A DNA stretch of 64,000 nt. Origin: Isoetes taiwanensis. Lineage: Eukaryota; Streptophyta; Lycopodiopsida; Isoetales; Isoetaceae. Below are positions 45,430 to 56,333 of this stretch, piece by piece. The stretch lies in assembly GCA_021234155.1 (NCBI GenBank), contig JAJEKV010000197.1, positions 295,568-359,567 on the forward strand, in the 5' to 3' direction. Position 1 is the first letter of the stretch; each line of letters opens with the position of its first letter. The notes under the pieces were generated by a model. The model was given only the letters and a program-made list of their open reading frames with translations. It was not told the DNA's origin and did not search any database. A program made the translations under genes and the position numbers.

Positions 45430-48155
45430 TGTAACGGACCTGGCCACTTAATGGTTCAGTATACGCATTTGTGTATGGTACGTATATGAGTTGTATATGT
45501 ACTTGTGGCATGCATGCAGCATGGGCTCATGTAAACAAAGGGTTTACAAAATAAGGCAATTTTGGGAAAGAGGGCTTTTTGCAAACGTGAAGCTATGAAG
45601 CTATGGGAAGGCAGGAGCTTGGAAGGATTGCAACCGGAGGATTGTTGAAGAAAGGACATTGGAGCTTGAGATCGTGACGATCTTCTCTTATCGTGGGTTT
45701 GGTTTCAATTGATGGAATTCCATGCAATTGCATATGCCGGGCGGGATGGTTAGACATTTATAAGGCTCTCTCGTGGTTGGTAAGGACTCTAAAAAGTTAT
45801 TATTCTATAAAAGCTTTATCATGAATTCATCCGAGGCAAAGCTTAAGCTTGTGTTAATAAAACTTTGAAGGCCAATATATGGAATCGGAATTGCAAGAGG
45901 GCATGGCGATCGTCAGAATTGCCGGGAGATAGCTAGATTTACGTAATATAATGTTAATTTGGTTGAATCGTGGACATGAACAGTCGAATTGCTTCTAACA
46001 CCGATTTGGGAAGTTACTGAAGCGATTTACCTTGATCAATCCCTTTGCCGACCGAACCGCTGATGAATCGAGGCTTGTTGCTTTGTTAGCCGGGTTGGTT
46101 GAGGCAAGAAAGCAGCTTGAATCAGGGTCGGAATTGGAGAAGAAGGCCGGATTGGGGCCTCGAAGGTGCCGATCTAGCCCGCATACCGCTTGAATCGAGG
46201 CAAGAGAGGCATCTTGGAGCTGTTTAAACCGATTAGATCATCAGAAATTCATGGGTCGATCAAAGTCAAGTTAGAAAAGGGGCCGATTTGGGATGTAAAG
46301 TGGCCGATTTGGCTTGGGAGGCTTCAATTGAGGAATCGATGCCCTTTTGGGAGGCCCAACCAGAAAATGAAGATGTCCAAGGCTTGTTTTTTGGTCGCTT
46401 TGGTTATTTTGGTTTTGGTTGGTTCTTTTGTTGTTACTTTTGTTGCATGCCTTAATTAACAATAGTTCAAAGGAAGTAATAGGAAAAAATAATAGGAAGC
46501 TCAAGGGCTTGGATTGAGGTCTCACTATCCGCAGAGTATGCCAGTCCTCAAAAGGGCAAGGAATTTGATAGGGGGCTGAACTATGTAAGAACCCGATTGC
46601 TTCGGAAAAGAACATGTAATAATAAATAAATATAATTAAAGGGTAATAACTTGAGAACTCTTGGAGATTGGTATCCCTTGGCTCCTCAAGATGGGGCCTA
46701 GGCCTAGAGTTATTAGCATGTGATATAAGCAGAGGTCCTATGGATTTTAAGTCTGGTGCGGCAATTGGAGTTTCCACATTGGGTGCACTAATTAATCACT
46801 TAGCTATGGAAGTGGTTTTTAATATAAAACTATTAAAATCTTAGCTAGCAATTGTTAGTGATAAATTAAAAGAAAGCATGTTGGAACTTTGGAGACCTAG
46901 AGAAGTTGAGCCGAGAGAGAAATATGAAGTATATGGAGGGTCCGTGATGAGGCTATGGCATGGAGCAATCAGTTTCCTAAGTGTATAACCAGAAGTTTTA
47001 AGTTGTTGAGCTATATTTTATCGAGGCATCATAGCTAATGGATTATCCTCATGGGAGAATGGTTCTGAGGTAAGTTTGCATTGTTTGGAATGTTGTTTTT
47101 CCTTGTTCAGTGAAGTACATAGGTATGGGAGCTACATGAATGATAGTTAGGCTTGTGACTTCCCTCAACATGTTTGGATCGAGTTAGCTACTTCAACATG
47201 GGTAAGTTGTACAGCAACATCAAAGAAGAGTATGATCTAGGCACATGTATAGAGAACATTCTAATGAACTTCACATGTCTTGGTCTTGCATTGTCCACCG
47301 TTGTCTTGGTAATTGATTATGTCTCTTGAACCTCCGGTCGGGCTTCTAGGTTCTGTGGCCTAGGTTGTTCCGCATGCTCATGTTCATCCGCGGATTCTCT
47401 CGCGGGTTCTTGTGCTCGCGGACACCGGGCATAGTTTCCCCGATCAGATGCTACGTCACCTCTGGACTCCATGGTAAGAGGTCCTCCAGCGCCGTGGGGC
47501 AGGGAAGGGTATGCGATATTTGGTTCACCCCACCAACTCTCCAACGGGGCTCGAATGTGAGTCGGCCGGGCATTTCTCTCAATAACAGGCCTGCATGTAG
47601 GTCGGCTGAGCTTCCCATTGTCCCGAGCTATGTGTCATGATGGTTTGGTATTTTGACTATGTCTTTGCTTCTCGATGTTCATGTTGATATTTCCTTGGAT
47701 TATGTTGTCATTGTCTTAGCACCGTACTCACGTAGGATTTTCCGTCCCGTGTTTTATGCTTATCCGAGATTTTCGTAGTATTCCATGCATGCAAAGGGCA
47801 GCCGGGGATCCCCACTTAGTCACGAGGACTAACCCCAAAGAGTGCATGTGCGTGTGAATGAGCAAGGGATGGCAAAGGGCAAATTGAGGATCGGGTGGAG
47901 CCGGTTTTGGGAGGAATTGTTCACAATTAGATATTATATTTGTTGAGAATATGGATTCTTTGGATGTTAATAATTTCTGATTATATTGAGATCTTAAATA
48001 TTGGCTTATTGAGTTTTGAGCGTGTCATTTCAACTGTGCAAGAGGAAGATTCAATTCTTCACCATATCCAATTGTTTGTCACACCAACCTAGAATTAGCA
48101 CAGTATTGACAAGATCCCGAGTTGCCTAGAGGGTCAACTCGGCAGGCTCGTCACA
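45430..48155 (+). repeat. Outer 3' LTR
   Basis: About 2.73 kb. Starts TGTAACGGACCTGGCCACTT, ends CAGGCTCGTCACA, and is followed by the target duplication ATGCT. Pairs with 36709-39617. Confidence 0.88.
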
Positions 48156-48750
48156 ATGCTTCATTCTGTACATGCATTTTATTGTCTTCAAATCTGCAGC
48201 AAGATGCCATTCAAACTCGTACTCACCATATTTGAGAATTGCAAGCTTTTCTCCGATCTTGTGAGAGGCAATCATAGTGGGAATGGTGGGTGCTTGATCC
48301 AAAACCCATTTCAGTATACTATGATTTTCCTCTGGTACCTGAAATAAACCAACCCACCGAATGTGATCTTTAGACTGGAAGAGAAACGTATTGTCTTTAT
48401 TCGAGTCTTCATCGATCCCTATATTCACTAAAGCTCTATTCATTAGAGTGGAAGTTTGGATGGGCTCGAGTGAAAGGATCACAAGGATACAATTGCCCTT
48501 TAGCCCAAAAATCTATATTCATGGCTCCAAAAGGCCCATAATGCATCTTCATCCTGTAAGGCAAACATCTTTTTGGCACTTGCACTTTAAATTGATCCTT
48601 AGAATTAGTTTGATCCTGAAACAGAAGTATTAGAACAAGAACAATTAAAAGAATGTAATGAGAATTCGGAAACGAAATACCTTTGCCATTCAGATTGCAA
48701 AAGATCGAGTTCTGGAGATTGCTTAGAATTAGGAGGATTCTTGCCAACAA
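48156..48750 (-). pseudogene. Unknown transposase-like protein, upstream half
   Basis: The frame 48750-48436 and the frame 48482-48161 (for example NTFLFQSKDHIRWVGLFQVP, ILKWVLDQAPTIPTMIASHK, EYEFEWHLAADLKTIKCMYR) lead up to the insertion point. Removing the LTR composite and one ATGCT lets the reading continue a short way into 36.70 kb, where a Lys/Thr/His/Cys-containing segment (SKTTHACPYP) follows before a frameshift. A WHLAAD..TIK segment followed by a Cys-Pro site recalls a widespread class of uncharacterised transposase-like proteins; this is from memory. A possible upstream exon end or start near 48750 is not resolved. Confidence 0.45.
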
Positions 48751-49640
48751 ATAGACTAATATCCAAATTAATTCTTATCATTAGTCTCCTATGCTAGAGA
48801 GAGTACATAATGCTTCAGGCTCATGCTTCGGGAGCATTGTCTTGTGCTTGCACAACTGAATGAGATTTGTACATCTTTTAATATTTACATGTGATTAATA
48901 AACTTGTTTTTCGTCCTTCAAAAAAAGAATAGTAATGAGGACAAAACCATATGATAATTTAGTTAGGACGAAAACCTATGCCATAATAATTAGAGGAGAG
49001 AAAATTGGGGGATTAAAAGAAATGGCAGCTCAAAAACGTAGAATACTTGTTGAATACGTGGGAGTATTCTAAAACATATTTAATGGATAGAATATGCATT
49101 GTTTTACAACTATGACCTCGATGCCTGCTTATTTGGCAAACTTTAGAATGTTGGGGCCCTGGAACTAGTCATAACAGCACATTATCAAAGCCAGAAAAAT
49201 GTCATGTTTGAACGAGCTCCACATACTACTTGCTCACACATTTGCCTATGAAGAAGTGCATGCTAATAGCGTCTATTCGCACAGGTGCTCATCATCTCAG
49301 AATTGAGATGTACATATGGACCTAGGAGGCACAGAGAACATGATAGACCTATACTCCTAAGAGTATTATATAGCCTATACTCCTATACAATCATGTGTAT
49401 AAGCGTATAGGTCGATCCCCAATTGGCTAGCCGATAGGCCTATGCTCGTGAATGTATATGTATCCAAGTGTATTGGCCATATAGGTCTTAAGTGTGTAGG
49501 CTATATACTCATAAATGTACACGCAATACTCCTAATACATGTTTTGTTATAAAATATTACTCTAAGTACTTATCAAAAATGTTTAGAATACTTTATAAAT
49601 ACTTAGAATATGTATTCTACTCGAGGTACTGCCTCAAGTG
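48751..49640. other. AT-rich spacer with a small LINE scrap
   Basis: No gene is supported. Positions 49178-49310 on the plus strand resemble LINE copy 1 at 25484-25615 (GCACATTATCAA, then GAAAAAGTGC-like and CACCATCTC..ATTGAGA words), so a short LINE fragment is likely. TATACTCCTA and CCTATA words recur at 49350-49530. Confidence 0.4.
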
Positions 49641-49649
49641 ATTGTGATC

Positions 49650-51400
49650 CTTGTCGGTTTTACCTATACGCACCTATGCTCTTGCACATTCTACCCAAAG
49701 AGCAATTGAGCTCGTTTTTCCTTCCAGCAGGCTTTGGGGCACTACAAACACATGGCCATAGTATAAGCAAGATTGGGGAGGCAAGCATTACCCATAACCA
49801 CCTTCTGAAAATAGATGAGGTGGCGTTCGAGTGTAGCCCTTTGAAGAGGCAAGAAAACATGTCTCATGTAGAAGTATCGGATATGGGAATGTGGAATTTA
49901 CCCCAAGTGTTCAAGGTATAAAAGCTTTCTATAGCCGCTCCAAGTCATTCCAAGTGGCAAGTGATACCGTCAAGCCCGAGACCTTGATCCCGTAAAGAAT
50001 GGACTCCACCAAGACCTTGAAGAAGTGACCCCCTTGTAAAGCTCTGCGCATGTAGTGCCTTCTAGCATGTTGTCACACCTAGCCTGATAGAAGTGTCCCA
50101 AAATGTGGCAAAAGTGAACTCACTCCCAAATATTTATGAATGGGCATAACCTCCACATTTTGACCCTGATAAGTGGAGGGAAGCCTTTGCTGTCGCGAGG
50201 ACGAGTAGCGTAGCACCTTAGTCATAGCCAAATTAACACGCACTCCATTAGCTTGGCAAAAAGTATCCAGGGCATCTAGATGCTATTGCGTGTCAGCCGG
50301 GATGTAAGCTAATATATCCACATCGTTGGCATATATGAGCTGCCTAAAAGCCAATATTCTAACTGATCATTATACATGCCAAATAGCATTGGAGAGAGTG
50401 GGCGTCCTTGGTGGACCCCAATACTATTGTTGACAGGTTGGCCTGGTGGTATCATTTGAGCTGAGCATGTCTCATACAGGCAGTACACTGCATTTTGCAA
50501 CTCCATAGGAACTCCCAATTGCATCGATCTCTCTCGTAGCCTTTCTCACAGCATAGTGTCAAAAGTCTTCGCAAAATCAATGAAATAGCAATACAAGTTC
50601 TGGTAATGCTTCCTACTATCTTATCCTCAATCAAGGTCTGCAATGTAAAAATACAATCAATGGTGGAGTGTTGGAGCATGAATCTTACCTGTGTAAGGCC
50701 TAGACCTCTGCCTCCTCCCCCCATACCATAAATTGTTGCTGGAGAATGTTGGCCAGTAGTTTTACAAACCACGAGTTGGCCATGATTGTGTGACAGTTGG
50801 TTGGGCAATGAGGGTCACCTGCCTCCTTGTTGTCTAGTGTGAAAGAAAGCCTTCTTGAAGCACCCTATTGAATAATGTAGTTAGCAGGGGAACTATCGGT
50901 GGCCCTGTCCATTTGAGCAACTCTGCCTACTTGCCATCCGAATTTATTGCCTTGCTATTGGTGAGACGTTGTAAGCCCTAGTTGACCCCTGCTTTTGTGA
51001 TTATTAGCACCAGGCCCATCTATGAAAGTATCCTAAGAGGATCATAGAGCTGCTGCAAGTACTGTACCCATTGCTCAAAAATGATGTTCACCGTAGGCTG
51101 TAGAGGCTTCTCTAGAACTCTTCACCAAAATGTTCTAGGAAGATGGTCCCAGAGATTGAACATTTTCTGTTGATGCTTCGCAATGTACCTGACTTTCTTA
51201 CTCTTGATAAAAGTGAAATACTATCTGATCGCTTGCACGTGCAAAGTGGGTTCGGTGATTCCTCGAAGCCAGCATTAAGCTCCTCACATGCATCATCAAA
51301 CCACTGGTTACGAGGAATAGTTGTTGTCGCCAAGGGCCTTTGTGAGCGGCCTCTTCCAAAGCATCCTTCGACAGTGCGCATAGGTACGTTGATCAACTTG
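49650..51400 (-). mobile_element. LINE copy 3, degenerate ORF2
   Basis: Same family as copies 1 and 2, on the minus strand. The linker (RNQWFDDACEELNAGFEESP, about 51320-51260) matches copy 1 (CNQWFDAKCKERKCWLRQ). Then come RT pieces (FMLQHSTIDCIF, then a damaged FAKTFDTML), an intact-looking palm segment (GVHQGRPLSPMLFGMYNDQL, 50433-50374) and the box IYANDVDI at about 50336-50313. A C-terminal part at 49860-49660 matches 25190-25340. There is no recognisable 3' tail next to it and frameshifts are many, so it is inactive. Confidence 0.85.
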
Positions 51401-52474
51401 CTAGTCTGTTGTGGAATAGCAATAACAAATCAAGATATATCATGTAAGACACACATTTAGTAACATGTAATATAAAGAGTTCCATCATGATACAAAAATG
51501 TTTTATCCAACATCTTAACTAAATTACATTATCAAATCAAATAGTTTGTTGTGTTCACATAGGAGGCGACGTTACTATATGGTCTTGGTGTCTCTAAATC
51601 TTCAAAAGGAAAGAAATATACATGCCTTTGCATTATCACTTTCCGGAATATCTATATCCCAAAGAGCAAATCCCATATATTGCATTGCATATTATGTGCA
51701 AATTTTTATTATCCATAGTGTCTTTGACGCTATGAAACAAATAATGTCAGAATGCATACTAAATGTGTATACATATTAGAATGCTATATAGTAGTAAATA
51801 AGTGATGGGTATAGTGCAACTATGAACCAAATTTAACCTTCAAATATCAGGTTGTCCTTATGAGCATTTTTTGTACATCCATTTTTTAGTCACTCGCTTT
51901 TCTAGCTTAAACATAGAGAAACTAAGTTTTTGTTGAGAAGGGACGTCTTTAGCATGGACCAATGATAATGAAGTATACCAACCCAAAAGCACACTTTCGT
52001 CAAAAGAAGTTGACTTAGATTCCATCGAGTAGTTATTCCCGAGATACCATCATTGGAATGAGAAAGAATCCTTGAATGATATTTTGCTCTAGCTTGTGGT
52101 AGAACTTGAATTTGCATTTGAATAAATGGATAAAAGAGAATGTGATGATGACAAGGGCAGGTAACTAGGTAACGGTGCCCTATGACATGATGATGTTGAA
52201 TTCATATCAAATATATGTAGGTGCAATGTAAAGAGGGAAGGTCAAAATGTTTTTTTACTACGTCTTTGAGACTGTTGGGTTTATAACAACATCCAAAATA
52301 AAAGGTGCAACTTAATTTCTGACCTACAATGCATCTATTTAATATTGTAAGATGGCAAAAGGAGCATTTACTCTATTGAATTTGCAACGTTGTTTTGAAT
52401 TGAGGTTCATCTAAGTTTTGTAACTTTGTATTTGTCATAGACCTATGGACAAAATACTAGAAAACCACAAACAT
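51401..52474. other. Intergenic DNA, nothing recognised
   Basis: AT-rich, no supported gene or organised repeat. Short frames at 51546-51779 and 52117-51902 have no recognisable features. Confidence 0.4.
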
Positions 52475-52570
52475 GAATAGAATAGAATAGAATAGAATAG
52501 AATAGAATAGAATAGAATAGAATGTTAACGTCCACGAAGACTAAGAGGCCATGGGAAATGAATGGAGATA
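52475..52570 (-). mobile_element. LINE 3' tail fragment with (ATTCT)n
   Basis: The plus strand shows about 10 uninterrupted GAATA units (52475-52523), then GTTAACGTCCACGAAGACTA and GAGGCCATGGGAAA, a diverged form of the tail sequence in the other LINE copies. The orientation is minus. Only the last 100 bp or so is recognisable. Confidence 0.75.
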
Positions 52571-52606
52571 TTGAATAGATGGTGCATGTACAATGGGGTA
52601 ACAGAT

Positions 52607-52660
52607 GGGAGAATTCCAACAAGAAAAGGCTCACAATTGGCGTTCAACTAGAATGCAATT
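52607..52660. repeat. Short direct repeat, copy 1 (partner at 53329-53385)
   Basis: GGGAGAATTCCAACAAGAAA with TTCAACTAGAAT recurs as GGGAGAGTCCGAACAAGAAA with TTTAACTAGAAT at 53329-53385. The complete TRIM is inserted at the end of this copy. Confidence 0.6.
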
Positions 52661-53075
52661 TGTAACGGACCCATGGGAGACCGCTCGAGTAGATCTTGGT
52701 GTCACGTTCCCGAGACACCGGCATAAATGGGTAGAAGCGACTACTCATAAACGTCTACACGGTTTTGCCCTGTTGGTTAAGGGCATGTCGGTTAGAAACG
52801 TTACATTTGGTATCAGAGCAGGGCTCGAGTTCGAGTCTCTATGGGGGCAAGTATGACCCGGAATATCGTTGGACGATAGGTCATGACTTGGTTTGTGATG
52901 CTCGAGGACGAGCATAGTCTAGTGGGAGAGATTGTAACGGACCCATGGGAGACCGCCGAGTAGATCTTGGTGTCACGCCCCGAGACACACTGCATAATGG
53001 GTAGAAGCGACTACTCATAAACGTCTAGACGGTTTTGCCCAGTTGGTTAAGGGCATGTCGGTTAGGAACGTTACA
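52661..53075 (+). mobile_element. Complete TRIM retrotransposon (415 bp)
   Basis: Terminal repeats of 145 bp (52661-52805) and 143 bp (52933-53075) start TGTAACGGACCCATGGGAGA and end AACGTTACA. The primer site TGGTATCAGAGC is at 52808-52819. The interior is 127 bp and ends in the purine tract GTGGGAGAGAT. The 5-bp duplication CAATT flanks it (52656-52660 and 53076-53080). It has no coding capacity, so it depends on another element for movement. The few differences between its LTRs (for example GCTCGAG versus GCCGAG) sit at C/G words. The LTR start TGTAACGGACC is shared with the large elements at 36.7 and 45.4 kb. Confidence 0.95.
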
Positions 53076-53080
53076 CAATT

Positions 53081-53762
53081 GTATGCTTTTTTTTTTGGGG
53101 GGGGAAGGGGTTGTCACTACTATATTTCATTATAGATAGGGAGTACTCTAGATGTTTGTAGAAGACTCTCTAAGAATATTCGTATAATGTTTTGGAAGAT
53201 TCTCATAATAATCCATATAGAATTTCTCAAGGAATGAATATAGGTGGCTGCCATATATGTATATTTACACAAAAAGAATGGAGAGACTATATTGAGTATA
53301 TAATATATGCCTAATGCCACGATAAAACGGGAGAGTCCGAACAAGAAAGAGCTAATAACTGGCTTTTAACTAGAATATCAAATCTTATATTGAATGCACC
53401 TATCTATAATAGTGGGGAAACCTATTTCTGCACTAATGCATATTGTTTGGGGTCTGGGTTCGGGAACTCCTGCAAGACAGCCTCTGTGAGGACCCTTGGA
53501 TCTAACAGGAGAATCCGGGGACTATGTCACGCGGGATTTGCAAGAAAAAACAAGGGAAAGGGAAAAGAAAACAAAAGAGAACAATGAGATCACAATAATA
53601 AGCTTCCTTGATGTCAATGAAGATACATGAGCTCTCGCAATCGAGAGAAAACTGAAAATGAGACAAGACTCAAAACTCATCTAAAAACTAGAGCGCTAGC
53701 TCTACTCATATATATAGTACAATGGCCTTTGGCCCAATATAGACACTCTGACTGATTTTGGT
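53081..53762. other. Spacer, no supported gene
   Basis: Contains the second copy of the short direct repeat (53329-53385) and a G-run (53096-53112). No coding signal is recognised. Confidence 0.4.
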
Positions 53763-54028
53763 GCCGACTCTCGAAGGAGGCCCGATTTGGTGAATGCCGG
53801 GCGGTTCTTGAAATGCCTCGAATTCACCGACGCCGACGCTAGTGGCGGGCCGTCACATTGTCCGAAGGCCGCTTTGACGGCAGCGCTTTTTTTTGATCAA
53901 GGTGGTCGCTTTAGTCTTCAGGTGGCCTTTGACGACCGACCGCGGCGGCTCGTGGATCCTTGACTTGACTTGGTCCGCTGTATGCATGAATCGCCCCGCA
54001 CCGAGGCACAGACTAACACTCCCCCACC
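53763..54028. repeat. About 270-bp direct repeat, copy 1
   Basis: Shares with 59272-59551, in the same orientation, the words GAATGCCGGGCGGT, TTGAAATGCCTCGAATTC, GTGGCCTTTGACGACCGACC, TTGACTTGGTCCG and GTATGCATGAAT. Both copies end in GACTAACAC on the right. On the minus strand the shared part begins TGTTAGTC, so it may be an LTR remnant, but no matching CA end or primer site was found. Confidence 0.75.
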
Positions 54029-54690
54029 AAACGACACTCGAGAGAAGAAAAGGAGGAAGTGATTCCGGGGCGGGAATCCAAAGAGTTTGAAAATGACCAT
54101 CACGGAAATGAGGATCGGCCCATTGTGATAATTGCCAATGAGGTCTTGGCGGTTCAAGAGCATCAGAGTGTGGAGCCCAAGGGCGTGGATCTGCATCAAT
54201 GAGGAATTGAGAGCGCACCATGTCTTCCGTGGCATAATGTGCTTCCGGGAACAAACCGGGCATTCCATGAGAAGACAGTCCGGAGACCGGGCAATCGACG
54301 GCATTCGTTGCAAGAAAAAGATGGGCCGCCGATTTAAGGAGCCGACTGCACGCACCGGAGGGCGCACGTAAGCCCGCTGACGGGAACGGAAGGGTCCGTG
54401 AGGTGGCGATTCCGCAAGAAGGTATCAAGGCCATGAATAGCATCGCAGGTCGCTTTTAACCACGCCATTAGCAATGTAGATCCAATTTGCGAGTGTCCAA
54501 AGTGGCACCATCTTCCCACTCGAAGGCCTCGATAAAACGGGATCCCATCAAGATCCGCCGAGATCCGGGGAGGAGTCCACCCACCGTGGCCATCCATGAC
54601 CTTCGGCCCAAAAGGGAAGGCGCCACGGAGGTGAGAAACCGGGGGTGGAGGGACACCCGCTGAAGCATATGGAGAGGGAGCCATGCCCGT
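53853..54690 (-). pseudogene. LINE-like C-terminal fragment (possible zf-RVT)
   Basis: Minus-strand frames in shifting phases include LLMAWLKATCDAIHGLDTFL, NRHLTDPSVPVSGLTC and then SAAHLFLATNAVDCPV. This order (a linker, a Cys, then AHLF and a Cys) resembles the zf-RVT domain that follows reverse transcriptase in many plant LINEs. It is not obviously the same family as the ATTCT-tailed LINEs. Several frameshifts make it inactive. The assignment rests on pattern memory only. Confidence 0.35.
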
Positions 54691-54730
54691 ATGCGGCCGC
54701 CGAGCCTGCCCCCGAATGCATCTAACAAGG

Positions 54731-55171
54731 TCGGATCAAGAGCTTTGCACCACCGATCCCACTCGGGTAGAGAGTTGGGTATATACAGAAGGACTATCCA
54801 GCCCGGGGTACCGCTTTGCTATCCGTATGGGCACGCAATTGATTGTAGCCAGCCAAATGCTGCATATAAACTTGGGCAAATGGAAGATCCTCAGGATGCG
54901 CAAGATTCTTCCGCACCTATTCCAGCGTTTCGGCTTGCCATAGAGGTAAATGATGAGCAGCCAGACAAGTGCGCTGGGATCCAGAGCAGAACTACTACCA
55001 TATCATGCGCATCACCTCTGCTCCAAACCCGGAGTAGAGGGTTTTTCTCCTTAGGATTTAGTAGATAGGGCTCTCAGCCCCTTTTTGTAAATAGGGCTCG
55101 CCCATAGCGAAATAGATGGCGCCCCTCATTTTGTAAAAAAATTTCACCGTTATAATATAAATATGCCACTT
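54731..55171. other. Spacer downstream of the gypsy relic
   Basis: A plus-strand frame (54691-55068) is open but has no recognised domain. GGGCTC recurs near 55068-55100. No LTR boundary of the gypsy element could be placed here. Confidence 0.35.
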
Positions 55172-56318
55172 TTAGTCACTATCCATCTGTTCTGGTTCAG
55201 AACCGAACTGCATCCGTGGATGATTTTCACTTTCGGTTGTATGAAATTGTTTGAGGCGAAAGCCATTAACCAATGTAGGTAATGGAGTGCCATCTAATTC
55301 GGCCAACTTGAAAACGCTGGGTTGTACCACTTGAACAATTTGATAAGGACCAAGCCATCTAAACTTTAATTTGCCCGGAAAATTTTTGTAGCGTGAATCA
55401 TAAAGAAGAACCAAATCTCCTTCTTTGAATGTTTTTGTCTTAAGTCTTTTGTCATGCAAGGATTTCTGCAACTGTTGTCCATGAAGAACACGAATGTAAG
55501 CATCGCGCCTAAGTTCATCCAACTGTTCCAATTGATAAACCCTTTCCGTGAGGGCCGCAGGTGGATTATGTGCTGTCGCCAGTTGGAAACGGAGAGTCGG
55601 AAGAATATATTCAAAAGGCATGAGAGCTTCTTGACCATTTTACCAATTTGAAAGGAGTGTGGCCAGTAGCAATTTTGAAACTGGTGTTGTAAGCCCAAAG
55701 AACAGTAGGCAACTTGTCTTGCCAATCTGTGCGAGAAGCATCACAAATTTTCTTGAGAACAGTGATGAGAGTTTTGTTTGTACTTTCAGCCAATCCATTG
55801 CCTTAAGGATAATAAGGTGTACTCTTCCGGTGTTGGATGTGAAGATAGTCCGTCAGCTCCTTAATGGTGTGATTGACAAAATGCACGCCACGATCACTAA
55901 CAAGTTCCGTGGGACAACCAAAACGCGTGATGATGTGTGTGTAGAGCACCTTGGTCAGGCAGCAAAGTTGTTTGAAGTGCGGCATTTGCGCATAATGTTG
56001 TCGCTGTGTCCGCCAATAATGGGCCCCACCCATCCCCATTTGAGGGAGGACACAACGACACGAGGACCATGTCTTTGCCGCTCGCTTGTACAAATGGCCC
56101 ACCAACCATGGTATAGTCGAACAATAGCTCACCCGTGAGGGAGGACAAACCGAGGACCATGTCTTTGCCGCCGCTTGTCCGGCCCGCAACCAGATAGCGC
56201 CGATCGGGCGGAGAAAAGCACCAGAAAAGCACCAAAGAGAAGATATTGCCGAAAAGTTATGAAACCAATGGGGCGGGCCGCGACCGTAAAAGAGTTGAGC
56301 GCCGTGAAATGCATCCAA
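55172..56318 (-). pseudogene. Gypsy integrase
   Basis: The core gives RFGCPTELVSDRGVHFVNHT (second catalytic Asp), and after a frame break AESTNKTLITVLKK (catalytic Glu) and PTVLWAYNTSFKIATGHTPF. The C-terminal part, 55621-55172, contains GDLVLLYDSRYKNFPGKLKF and RWLGPYQIVQVVQPSVFKLA, typical of gypsy integrase tails, and ends at a stop at 55172. An internal duplication around AGGACCATGTCTTTGCCG (56060 and 56150) damages the N-terminal zinc-binding part. Confidence 0.9.
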
Positions 56319-56333
56319 ACTCCCGTGGAGGGA

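Larger units (their letters stand above)
36709..48155 (+). mobile_element. 11.4-kb LTR retrotransposon composite nested in the unknown cassette
   Basis: The outer ends are LTRs beginning TGTAACGGACCTG.CCACTTA and ending ...GGCTCGTCACA. They are flanked by the 5-bp duplication ATGCT (36704-36708 and 48156-48160). The two outer LTRs are the most similar pair, including a 67-codon shadow frame identical in both. Between them lie internal segment 1 (39618-39926), a more diverged middle LTR (39927-42658), an opposite-strand element (about 42673-44990), an LTR 3'-end fragment (about 44995-45110) and internal segment 2 (to 45429). This LTR-int-LTR-int-LTR order fits unequal recombination between related elements plus a nested insertion. 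No pol is present. Confidence 0.85.
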
